NCBI RefSeq assembly: GCF_029277985.1
Contig: NZ_CP119546.1
Coordinates: 3,906,001-3,970,000, forward strand
DNA: 64,000 bases
Direction: 5' to 3'
Origin: Providencia stuartii
Lineage (GTDB): Bacteria; Pseudomonadota; Gammaproteobacteria; Enterobacterales; Enterobacteriaceae
Numbering within the stretch: the stretch's first letter is position 1; each line of letters starts with the position of its first letter. A model generated the notes under the pieces. That model searched no databases. It was not told the DNA's origin and was given only the letters and a program-made list of their open reading frames with translations. Made by a program: the position numbers and the translations under genes. Below, piece after piece: positions 56,548 through 64,000 of this stretch.

Positions 56548-57375
56548 CCAATTTCCTCCATCTATACTCTAAATAATGAGAGTTATCGCTTTAGGTGTGA
56601 TGAGCCGACCTGATTTATTAAACACATCGCATGCTCAACACGGTTAGTAACATCACAAAAACAAGCTTTGAACTTATGATGTAACCCGCCGATTTCACCC
56701 ATATCACAAATAATGGTGCTATCTTACCTTGTACTTAGTACAAATGATATTAGTTTACATTTGCATTCAAAAGAAATGGTAGCGAACGCACAAATTCCTA
56801 AAATAGATCTTATTCGCAACATATAAGTACTTTGAGGCTATCCGCAGCGGATCAATCGTCATCGAATACAAAAAGGAGGGATATAAACTAATAAAAATCG
56901 AAACAACACACTGGGCCATATTGCCTATAGCACAACCGTTTCTACGATAGCGATGCTCACGTCAGGGCTATTGGAGGACAATGCAATCTTGCTACTCACA
57001 CACTTGAAACTCGCATCCATTCTCTAATAAAAAATCATGCATAGTGATAATTAAAATATAACACTCAAACAATATTACGATGTAATGATATCAATCATAG
57101 CTCCCTCTAAATAATACACTCGAGATTGAGAATAAACCCTGTTAAAAGTCAAAAAGCGTTTTATCAATAAACGGTATTTCCCTCTAATAGCGGTATATAT
57201 TCCGACTCAAAATAGTATTGAAAGGTCGCTAATCAACTTATCTGAAAACGGCGTCAGCATAAATTAGCTGTAGCAAAATAAACTCATCAGTTATATAACA
57301 AGTTAATCAAACCGTCTGATAATGTTTATAGTCGTTAAATGCCCCCCTTACACAATAAGAATATTAGGATTCATT
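56548..57375. other. Intergenic region upstream of siderophore ABC operon
   Basis: About 830 bases without a credible gene. It holds a 15-base dyad (56729-56743) and, beside it, an imperfect Fur-like ATGATATTAGT at 56744-56754. A GC-richer stretch (56620-56700 and 56900-57020) shows nothing I recognise. Confidence 0.45.
56729..56743. promoter_or_regulatory. 15-base dyad upstream of the siderophore operon
   Basis: TTGTAC (56729-56734) and GTACAA (56738-56743) flank TTA, forming a perfect palindrome with a three-base centre. It is 182 bases before the substrate-binding gene and overlaps a weak Fur-like run. It may be an operator for a local regulator. Confidence 0.4.
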
Positions 57376-57834
57376 ATGCTAACTTACCGTAATATAGTGT
57401 GTTTTACCCTCTCTTTAGGATTACTTTCTCCCATTGCTCTTGCGAATTCCCATACTGTTACTGTCTTCCAGTGTGTCAATAAAAATCAAAAAAAGGTCAA
57501 TGTCAGTTTAGTGAATGGGCAGTATATTTATCAGTTTGGTAAACTGAACCAAACACCGGATATCACTATGGAGAGAAAGCCAGAACAATTAGTGGCGCGC
57601 TATTTCAATCCAAAAGGTGCTGATACCGATACGGGTACTGCGCAAATCTATGAGATGGATTTTCGTAACGGTCACTACACCTATACCATATCCTCTGCAT
57701 ATTTAGGCACAAAGCATGAAGCAGAAGTCAATGTGTATCAAAAAGATAAATTTCTCACTAGCATTTCTTGCTTACCTAACACTATTGTCGATAATCTTAG
57801 CGAACATATTTTCGATTTACCGAGTGATCATTAA
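57376..57834 (+). CDS. Exported protein of unknown function
   Basis: A 152-residue protein with a signal peptide (MLTYRNIVCFTLSLGLL, cleavage likely after SPIALA), then a beta-rich domain with two cysteines (VFQCVNKN and SISCLPN) that may form a disulfide. I do not recognise the family. It is 24 bases before a thioredoxin-like gene on the same strand. I chose the ATG at 57376 (AGGA site); the 57322 start adds residues ahead of the signal peptide. Confidence 0.7.
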   Translation: MLTYRNIVCFTLSLGLLSPIALANSHTVTVFQCVNKNQKKVNVSLVNGQYIYQFGKLNQTPDITMERKPEQLVARYFNPKGADTDTGTAQIYEMDFRNGHYTYTISSAYLGTKHEAEVNVYQKDKFLTSISCLPNTIVDNLSEHIFDLPSDH

Positions 57835-57858
57835 ATTTTAGGTAAAATAGACCTCATT

Positions 57859-58203
57859 ATGGCGATCATCAAACACCTCGATCAATGCAGTTTTAATCGT
57901 GCTCTCTTAAATCCAGAACAGCCTGGGCAGATCGCCGTTGTGTATTTTTCCGCCTCTTGGTGCCAGCCTTGTAAAAATATGCGGCCTATCTTTGAGCAAT
58001 TACCGACACAACTAAATAGCACTGCTATTCATTTTGGCATCGTTGACATTGCTCAGTCTCCTACATTGGCACCTATCTACGGTATTCGATCGGTGCCCTC
58101 AATTGCCTTATTTAAAGATTCACGCTTACTGACGGTGGTGGCAGGCGAAGTCTCACTACAGCATGCCACAACAAAAATACAATCCGCACTCACGACGGAA
58201 TAA
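57859..58203 (+). CDS. Thioredoxin-like protein
   Basis: A 114-residue single-domain thioredoxin with active site WCQPC (near residue 34-38) in VVYFSASWCQPCKNM, and the cis-proline in RSVPSIALF. It is shorter and more divergent than TrxA and has no signal peptide, so it acts in the cytoplasm if expressed. It follows the exported unknown gene. Its stop is one base from the stop of the convergent SPOR gene, leaving no room for a terminator. Confidence 0.8.
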   Translation: MAIIKHLDQCSFNRALLNPEQPGQIAVVYFSASWCQPCKNMRPIFEQLPTQLNSTAIHFGIVDIAQSPTLAPIYGIRSVPSIALFKDSRLLTVVAGEVSLQHATTKIQSALTTE

Positions 58204-58204
58204 A

Positions 58205-59632
58205 TTAATGCAACTCCGATTGGACATGTCGCAAACTACGCACCCATGGCTTATCACGTTGAATGGCTGCGGGTAAAGTCTTCAACGCTCGTTTTGCTGA
58301 CGATAAATTAGCAAATTCGCCATAAACCAAAACATACCATTGACGCCCATTGCGCACAGTTTCATACACTAAATAATTCGATAATTTATGGCGACGGGCT
58401 TGGTCATATAGACCGGAGGGTGAACTCGCACTGCCAAGCTGCAACGTATAATGTAAAGCGCTAGCTGTCCGCAGCTCACCTCCTAAGTTATACACTGGGC
58501 TTATCGTTGATGATGGCTTATTCTCGACTTTCGCGGTTTTTACCATAGCAGAAGAGTTATCCTGTTTGGCCGTTTCTTCCTCTGGCTTCATTGTGACATG
58601 TAATATCTTATTTTCAGGTAACTTACGAAGTGTCGCAGCCAAATCAATGAGTTTTGTCTCTGGTGTTTGTTCATCATCATAACGTAAGGGTTCCACTATT
58701 GGGTCAGACACCACACCCTCCCCTTCAATCACTCCCTGTGCTAATCGTTTGCTTTGCCGCGTCGCATTATTCGCTGGCTCTCCTTGCTGCTCAGACAATG
58801 AGGGCTCTAGGGTTGTGGTTTGCGCTGATTTTTTTGGGAGATTGCGTGCAACCTCAACAGGCTGAAGCGGCTCTACAGGTAAATGGTTAGCTATTTGGGT
58901 CTCTTCTTTTTGTTGATGACTAAAAATATGATGTGCAAGTAACTTCCCGTGTTCTGATAACTGATTCAATGCATCATGATATAGGTATCCACTCGCACGA
59001 ATCACCTCAATGAAACTAGGCAGGGTAGAAAATTTTTGCTGAAATTGCTCATACCTTAGTGGTGCTAAAGTGGGATTAAATTTCGGTACTGAGATGATGG
59101 CATTTTGCACTAACGCAAGATCAATTTTTGGCTGACGAATTGGCTCTATTTTAAAAGGGTTGCTCCCAATACCTTTATTTGTCATTTCCGGTAATTGTTG
59201 GCAAAGCTTCAGATCAGGCTCTGCAATGAGCGCGCGAGATGCGGGTGATAACATTGCGGTTTCTGCTCGAATTTCAGCAAGAAAATTTTTGGCAAGGTCA
59301 TGCACTTCTCCTTTCGCGTGTGACGCTTTTTCTAACCACCATTGGGCGCAGGCCGTATTTTGTATTCCACCATCGCCAAAATAAAATAAAATGCCTAAAT
59401 GGAGTTGCCCTAGCGGGTATCCCTGTACCGCCGATTGATGAATATAATAACGACCTTTAACGAGATCAACAGGAACGCCATCCCCATTAATTAATTGCAC
59501 ACCTTTATCATGAGTCATTTCGACCGATGAACTCTGTGTCTGTGCAATGGAGTTACTCAGAAAACTACTGCCTAAAACGATAGATAAAATAGCAAATTTA
59601 ACGATACTGCGATGATGCTGTGAAATAAACAT
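58205..59632 (-). CDS. SPOR-domain protein with Sel1-like region
   Basis: A protein of about 475 residues. A signal anchor (MFISQHHRSIVKFAILSIVL) leads to a Sel1-like tetratricopeptide stretch (YYIHQSAVQGYPLGQLHLG, then LEKASHAKG), a long low-complexity linker, and a C-terminal SPOR domain (about YTLQLGSASSPSGL, then GRQWYVLVYGEFANLSSAK). SPOR domains bind denuded septal peptidoglycan, so a cell-division or envelope role is plausible. I chose the ATG at 59632 (GGAA site); a start at 59677 adds 15 residues. Not DamX by size. Confidence 0.75.
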   Translation of the reverse strand: MFISQHHRSIVKFAILSIVLGSSFLSNSIAQTQSSSVEMTHDKGVQLINGDGVPVDLVKGRYYIHQSAVQGYPLGQLHLGILFYFGDGGIQNTACAQWWLEKASHAKGEVHDLAKNFLAEIRAETAMLSPASRALIAEPDLKLCQQLPEMTNKGIGSNPFKIEPIRQPKIDLALVQNAIISVPKFNPTLAPLRYEQFQQKFSTLPSFIEVIRASGYLYHDALNQLSEHGKLLAHHIFSHQQKEETQIANHLPVEPLQPVEVARNLPKKSAQTTTLEPSLSEQQGEPANNATRQSKRLAQGVIEGEGVVSDPIVEPLRYDDEQTPETKLIDLAATLRKLPENKILHVTMKPEEETAKQDNSSAMVKTAKVENKPSSTISPVYNLGGELRTASALHYTLQLGSASSPSGLYDQARRHKLSNYLVYETVRNGRQWYVLVYGEFANLSSAKRALKTLPAAIQRDKPWVRSLRHVQSELH

Positions 59633-59876
59633 GAAATAATTCCAAATAAGTAATGTAGAAATAAACGACATGCACATCGGTAATCAATTTAAACGTTATT
59701 TGTAAGGTCAGTTGTCACATTCAACGATGCATTATTCTCATACTTGTCTTATAAATAAGAAAAAGTGAAGACCAAACAACGATAATTTTTACCTAGCCCA
59801 TAGCTACGTCATTCACTGGTTTCATTGTTAACACACCAAAATACAATTGCTAAACCATAGCAGTGAACGGATTCGT

Positions 59877-60059
59877 TCAATCTGTTTCTATTAATTTATA
59901 TTTATAGCTCTGCCATAAGTTTGATAACATTTTGCGGACAACTGTATATTTACACAATGTCATATTAGAGGTTATCGTTCCTTCTATCTTCTCACGATGA
60001 GAGTCTGTTAAATACATTCTGAATCGCTCTCCATTTGATGGCTCCCTGTGATATGACAT
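59877..60059 (-). CDS. Possible small hypothetical protein
   Basis: A 60-residue basic frame starting MSYHREPSNGERFRMYL with no recognised motif and only a weak ribosome site. Composition is less AT-rich than the surroundings, which is the only reason to list it. It may be a decayed gene. Confidence 0.25.
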   Translation of the reverse strand: MSYHREPSNGERFRMYLTDSHREKIEGTITSNMTLCKYTVVRKMLSNLWQSYKYKLIETD

Positions 60060-60713
60060 AATAGACACCCGTTGCCCTATTATATCGATAGAATCTCTAC
60101 ATCCGTATTTGTGCGTTCACCTAAATAGCCACATCATCTGATTACAGAGATGTTTTTTTGTTTATAATCGCGATTAGCTTGCAGTAAACCATACTGCATT
60201 GCCTAATGATAATACAATGAATTATTATAAAATCATCTATTTTTAATAAGATATTCTTCGTTTAGCCTTCTGTCTTTTCTAATATTCGTTCAATATTTTC
60301 ATATCATGCTTAACTCGCCAAATAAGCACAATAAAAAAATAAAATAATTATCTTAATTAACAGTCAGTTGCTTTAAAAAATCACAATTGATATCTTTTGA
60401 AATAATAAATGTGATTTATTAAAACAATATAAATATATTTTACTTATATTGGCCATCATTTAAAAAACAATTCACGCCCATTAAAGTCATTACGCTGATA
60501 AAGTGGCTAACATTTTATGTTGCATAATCGATTCTCCTCCTTCATTGAGAATAAAAAAATAAAATCTCATCACCTCATTTACGTCATTAAATAAGTTAAA
60601 ATTAAAACCCACCATTAAGTAAAACTACCAACGGCAATGATGTTATATAATATAAAAATTTAAAAATTCAATAATAGATAGATATTATTCGTTTGATATT
60701 ATGAAGGGGCGTT

Positions 60714-60752
60714 TTATAAACGCTGTGTTGTTTCATACCAAACACAGCGCAT
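60714..60752 (-). terminator. Terminator after the CinA-like gene
   Basis: Arms CGCTGTGTT (60721-60729) and AACACAGCG (60741-60749) with an 11-base loop; on the minus strand followed by TTTATAAAA. Lies 11 bases past the stop. Confidence 0.65.
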
Positions 60753-60760
60753 AGCCTAGA

Positions 60761-61960
60761 TTACTTTATTAATGTTTCTGATTGTTCTAGCCACTCATAT
60801 TGACCAAAAACTTCACGTTCATTGAGCCAACGATGCAACATATCTAACACTAACATGACGCTAACTTCCTGCTTTACCTTAGTACTATGATTGCTTGGCA
60901 TATAACGCACACGCTGGGCATAGCTTTTTTCAGGTGTGTATAATGCTAATGATAAACATCCATCATGGAATCCACCCACCGCTAAACCGATATGCGTATT
61001 TTCTTGTTTAGCCATTTCACGAGCATGACTTATCAGCGTTAATAAGGATTGATCTTCTTGTTGACCAATCACTTTCCCGCCATTGAGTGGCACCGATGCA
61101 GTATTTAACGTCCATGTCAGCAACCCAGCGCTAAACTCTTCACATATAGCAACGCTAACTCGTTTCGCATTTAGCTCTCGACAGATCACACTTGGTAAAC
61201 CTTCGGTGCCCTCAAAAACCAAATTTTCGCCAACACCATCTTTAATCACTTGCCACTGAGTTAACATCTGCTCTTTTAATGTTGCAGGACCCGTCAGCTT
61301 CAATTCAATAATCGGCATAGACGAGCGATAACCAAGCACACACCCGTCAGGTAAAGGTAGCTGATCAAACTGTTTTGCTAAACTACTTTCACTACGGCCA
61401 AAACTGGTTAATCGCAAACAGAGCGGCGCTTCATGAAATGGATATCGCTGACGTAGCCGTGGCAAAATTTGCTCATTCACCATCACTTTAAATTCAGAAG
61501 GCACCCCCGGCGTAAAAAACAACCAGCATCCATTAAGTTCCATCGCGAAACCACATGCTGTACCAACAGGGTTATCCACGAGTTCCGCCCCTTCTGGTAA
61601 TAGCGCTTGTTTACGATTTGTTTTTGGCATCACTCGCTCTCGGGATGCAAAATAGCGCTCCATCACGGCAATCCATTCCGCATGTTCAACTAAAGGCACT
61701 TCTGCCGCCATTGCGGCCGCCAGAGAACTTAAATCATCTTTGGTCGGTCCTAATCCACCATTAACAATCAAAATATTTGCATATTCACTTCGTTCGCGTA
61801 AAGTTCGTACTAAATCATTTAGATCATCACCGACCGTTGCTCGCCCATTCAATGGGAAGCCTGCTTGGAACAAACAATCTGCTAGCCAAGCCGCATTAGT
61901 ATCCACAATTTGGCCATGTAATACCTCATCCCCAGTACTTAACATCTCAACAATTAGCAT
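60761..61960 (-). CDS. yfaY: CinA-like protein (YfaY)
   Basis: A 399-residue protein collinear with E. coli YfaY (400). The N-terminal molybdopterin-binding-type domain holds STGDEVLHGQIVDTNA and NGGLGPTKDD; later come NPVGTACGFAMEL, FFTPGVPSEFKVMV and LGYRSSMPIIELKLTG. The C-terminal half is CinA-like, a family linked to NMN deamidation, though the YfaY catalytic state is unsure because the C-terminal domain is divergent. Start ATG at 61960. Monocistronic with its own terminator. Confidence 0.9.
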   Translation of the reverse strand: MLIVEMLSTGDEVLHGQIVDTNAAWLADCLFQAGFPLNGRATVGDDLNDLVRTLRERSEYANILIVNGGLGPTKDDLSSLAAAMAAEVPLVEHAEWIAVMERYFASRERVMPKTNRKQALLPEGAELVDNPVGTACGFAMELNGCWLFFTPGVPSEFKVMVNEQILPRLRQRYPFHEAPLCLRLTSFGRSESSLAKQFDQLPLPDGCVLGYRSSMPIIELKLTGPATLKEQMLTQWQVIKDGVGENLVFEGTEGLPSVICRELNAKRVSVAICEEFSAGLLTWTLNTASVPLNGGKVIGQQEDQSLLTLISHAREMAKQENTHIGLAVGGFHDGCLSLALYTPEKSYAQRVRYMPSNHSTKVKQEVSVMLVLDMLHRWLNEREVFGQYEWLEQSETLIK

Positions 61961-62241
61961 CCATGAACCCCTGTTTGTGAATGTATAACAATTTTTACTA
62001 AGCTACCCCATAATTGCGCTCACTCAAATAAGTATTTAATGCATATCCCTTTGATTTATTTTGTCAGTCGTTTTCTTTTGACAGAATGGTGGAAAGGCGT
62101 ATTTTCGATGATTTAAGCAACCTATATCGCAAAATATTTCATAAATTTTTATTTATAACGTGAATTTATCTTAAATTTACGTATATTACCAAACCGAAAT
62201 CCAACGGAATAATCACGTTATACGAAAAAGGATATTTATCT

Positions 62242-62895
62242 ATGAATCCGCCAAAGAGTCGCATCGCTCATTCACTCATTTGTCTCAGCGCATTTGTTGC
62301 TTGGTATTTATCACCCTTTTTCGTTCTATTGATGCCAGATGCGAATAACTTGTTAACTTCCGCATATGCATTTCCATTTATTTCAATACTGTTGATGTTG
62401 CCTTGCGCTTTAATTTGTTGGTCTTATTACCAAAAGAGATTCAACCTTATGCCTATTGGTAAAATTGACTGGCAAGCACTCATACTCCCCATCTTTGCGT
62501 TAATCGGACTGATGTTTCTGAATGCACTATTCGGTGTTGAAGAGGAGTGGGTAAAAAGCGTCAGCCATATTAGTGGGTTGGTGTTTTTCCTTTATGTAAT
62601 CGCCTTAATTATTGCGGCACCTATTGGTGAAGAAATTATATTTAGGGGCTTTTTACTCAATGCTGGCATGTGGTATGGCGCGAGAGGAAAATGGCTCGCT
62701 ATCTTCGCTTCCTCATTTTTATTTTCCTCTGTGCACTCGCAATATACCTCGTTCAGTACCTTTATTATTCTCATGATAATGGGGGCTATTTTTTGTCACG
62801 TTAGAATTCACACTCGCACACTCATTGCACCAATATTACTCCATGCGTTAAATAACACAGCGGCGGTATTATTCATGTCAACCATGTCATTTTAA
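62242..62895 (+). CDS. CPBP-family intramembrane metalloprotease
   Basis: A 217-residue, multi-pass protein of the CPBP/Abi family. The three zinc-site motifs are visible: EEIIFRG (about residues 130-136), the FSSVHSQY block around residue 162 and HALNN near residue 204. Relatives cleave prenylated or other membrane substrates, or protect against bacteriocins; the role here is unknown. AAAAAGGATA site upstream of the ATG. It precedes yegD by 74 bases. Confidence 0.85.
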   Translation: MNPPKSRIAHSLICLSAFVAWYLSPFFVLLMPDANNLLTSAYAFPFISILLMLPCALICWSYYQKRFNLMPIGKIDWQALILPIFALIGLMFLNALFGVEEEWVKSVSHISGLVFFLYVIALIIAAPIGEEIIFRGFLLNAGMWYGARGKWLAIFASSFLFSSVHSQYTSFSTFIILMIMGAIFCHVRIHTRTLIAPILLHALNNTAAVLFMSTMSF

Positions 62896-62969
62896 TAGTG
62901 GTAATTATGCACTGCTTCCGGTAAAGTTTGCCGCCTTTTCAATATGCAACGAAGGTCATTGGAGGCAAC

Positions 62970-64000
62970 ATGTTTATTGGCTTTGACTATGGAACATCAA
63001 ACTGCGCTGTCGCAATCATGGATAAAGGAACCCCCACTCTTTTACCTTTAGAAGGCGATAACGCTTATATTCCTTCAACCCTTTGTGCACCTACTCGAGA
63101 ATCTGTTTCTGAACATCTATTTCGCCATCTAAATATCACGCCATCGGATGCAATAGGTGAGCAAATTCTCAGACGTTCATTAGCTTATAACCGTGAAGAA
63201 GGTATTGAATTAGCGCCTGAAGATATTGTATTTGGTCAAGCAGCATTGGATTTATACCTTAAAGATCCTCGCGATGTTTATTATGTCAAATCCCCCAAAT
63301 CCTTTCTCGGTGCCTCCGGCCTACACGAAGTTCAGATCAGTTTCTTTGAAGACTTAGTGTGTGCGATGATGGCCAATATTAAATATAAAGCGGAACAACA
63401 CCTTCAGCAGAGGATCTCTGATACTGTTATTGGCCGCCCCATCAACTTTCATGGCCGAGGTGGTGAACTAGCCAACCAACAAGCAGAAGCTATTTTGGTA
63501 AAAGCGGCAAAACGAGCAGGCTTTAAAAATATCGCCTTCCAATTTGAGCCTGTTGCCGCAGGTCTAGAATATGAATCGACTTTACACCAAGATCAGACCG
63601 TATTAGTTGTCGATATTGGCGGTGGTACCACAGATTGCTCACTGATCAGAATGGGGCCAACTTATCGTCATAAAACAGATCGTACCGAGAGTTTATTAGC
63701 GCACAGCGGCCAGCGGATTGGCGGTAATGACCTTGATATCTATTTGGCGTTAAAGCAATTAATGGATCAGTTTGGTATGAGCAGCCAAACAGTGTCAGGG
63801 ATTAAAATGCCAATTTCTCAATTTTGGAACCCTATCGCGATCAATAACGTAGAAGCTCAAAAAGATTTTTATGCGAAACAAAATTTCGCCGCTCTCAATC
63901 GTTTAAGACAAGATGCACAAGAACCAGAAAAGTTAATTCGCCTCATCGAAGTTTATCATGACACTTTAGGCTATAGCCTCGTTCGCCGCGCTGAAGAAGC
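62970..64000 (+). CDS. yegD: Hsp70-like chaperone YegD, partial (3' end outside window)
   Basis: An open frame runs from the ATG at 62970 (strong GGAGG site) to the window edge, 343 codons, with no stop. It shows the actin/Hsp70 ATPase motifs GFDYGTSN (residues 4-11) and VVDIGGGTTD (about 212-221), and segments like VYYVKSPKSFLGASG that match E. coli YegD, a 450-residue DnaK-like protein that lacks the usual substrate-binding lid. Its function is unknown. About 100 residues lie beyond the window. Confidence 0.92.
   Translation, partial: MFIGFDYGTSNCAVAIMDKGTPTLLPLEGDNAYIPSTLCAPTRESVSEHLFRHLNITPSDAIGEQILRRSLAYNREEGIELAPEDIVFGQAALDLYLKDPRDVYYVKSPKSFLGASGLHEVQISFFEDLVCAMMANIKYKAEQHLQQRISDTVIGRPINFHGRGGELANQQAEAILVKAAKRAGFKNIAFQFEPVAAGLEYESTLHQDQTVLVVDIGGGTTDCSLIRMGPTYRHKTDRTESLLAHSGQRIGGNDLDIYLALKQLMDQFGMSSQTVSGIKMPISQFWNPIAINNVEAQKDFYAKQNFAALNRLRQDAQEPEKLIRLIEVYHDTLGYSLVRRAEE

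Larger units (their letters stand above)
59633..60760. other. Intergenic region with a doubtful small ORF
   Basis: About 1.1 kb of AT-rich DNA, including a 60-codon minus-strand frame at 59877-60059 treated below. From 60100 to 60700 I see nothing but AT-rich sequence with no credible gene on either strand. A hairpin at 60721-60749 belongs to the next gene. Confidence 0.45.

Noticed and set aside
56744..56754. ATGATATTAGT as Fur box of the siderophore operon
   Set aside because: Only the left half matches the Fur core; not listed as a Fur site.

Overview
The window looks like chromosomal DNA from an enteric gammaproteobacterium of the Proteus/Providencia/Morganella group, most likely Providencia. 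This is inferred from family resemblance, not from a database search. Supporting points are a membrane L-amino-acid deaminase of the Proteeae type (50671-52092), two chaperone/usher fimbrial operons of MR/P type each led by an MrpJ-like regulator, close E. coli-like orthologues (potABCD, class I fumarase, dmsABC, yfaY, yegD), and long AT-rich intergenic regions. I saw no rRNA, tRNA, insertion sequence, integrase or CRISPR array.

Layout. 1-3300: a cut-off unknown gene, a small GNAT protein, a pirin and an AbgT-type transporter. 4000-13700: fimbrial operon 1 on the minus strand: MrpJ-like regulator, major pilin, second pilin, usher, chaperone, six minor pilins (four of them tandem relatives) and a tip adhesin. 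One tandem pilin carries an apparent one-base A-tract deletion inside its signal peptide. 14600-17000: a frameshifted DUF1992 gene, an AraC regulator, a CsaA-like protein and an FMN reductase. 17000-21040: the polyamine importer potABCD. 21800-23500: class I fumarase. 23600-29600: fimbrial operon 2, a shorter set with its own MrpJ-like regulator.

30800-39850: a nitrilase-family hydrolase, a LysR regulator and a tightly overlapping seven-gene set: FabH/OleA-like condensing enzyme, NAD(P)-dependent reductase, metallo-beta-lactamase-fold hydrolase, F390-synthetase-like adenylating enzyme, PAP2-like membrane protein, sterol-desaturase-type hydroxylase and fatty-acid desaturase. It resembles the logic of the ole olefin/beta-lactone pathway with different enzymes at the hydrolase and ligase steps. 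This is the best candidate for an undescribed system here.

39900-46200: a polysaccharide deacetylase and a dmsABC-dmsD anaerobic reductase locus with a candidate FNR site. 47200-56550: a KgtP-like permease, an orphan MrpJ-like regulator, the L-amino-acid deaminase, an exported RidA protein and a four-gene siderophore ABC importer. Proteeae 2-keto acids made by the deaminase are known to bind iron, so this stretch may form a keto-acid/iron neighbourhood; Fur-like sites lie before the deaminase and before the permease. 57300-64000: an exported unknown protein, a thioredoxin-like protein, a SPOR/Sel1 protein, a CinA-like protein, a CPBP membrane protease and the start of yegD, cut by the window end.
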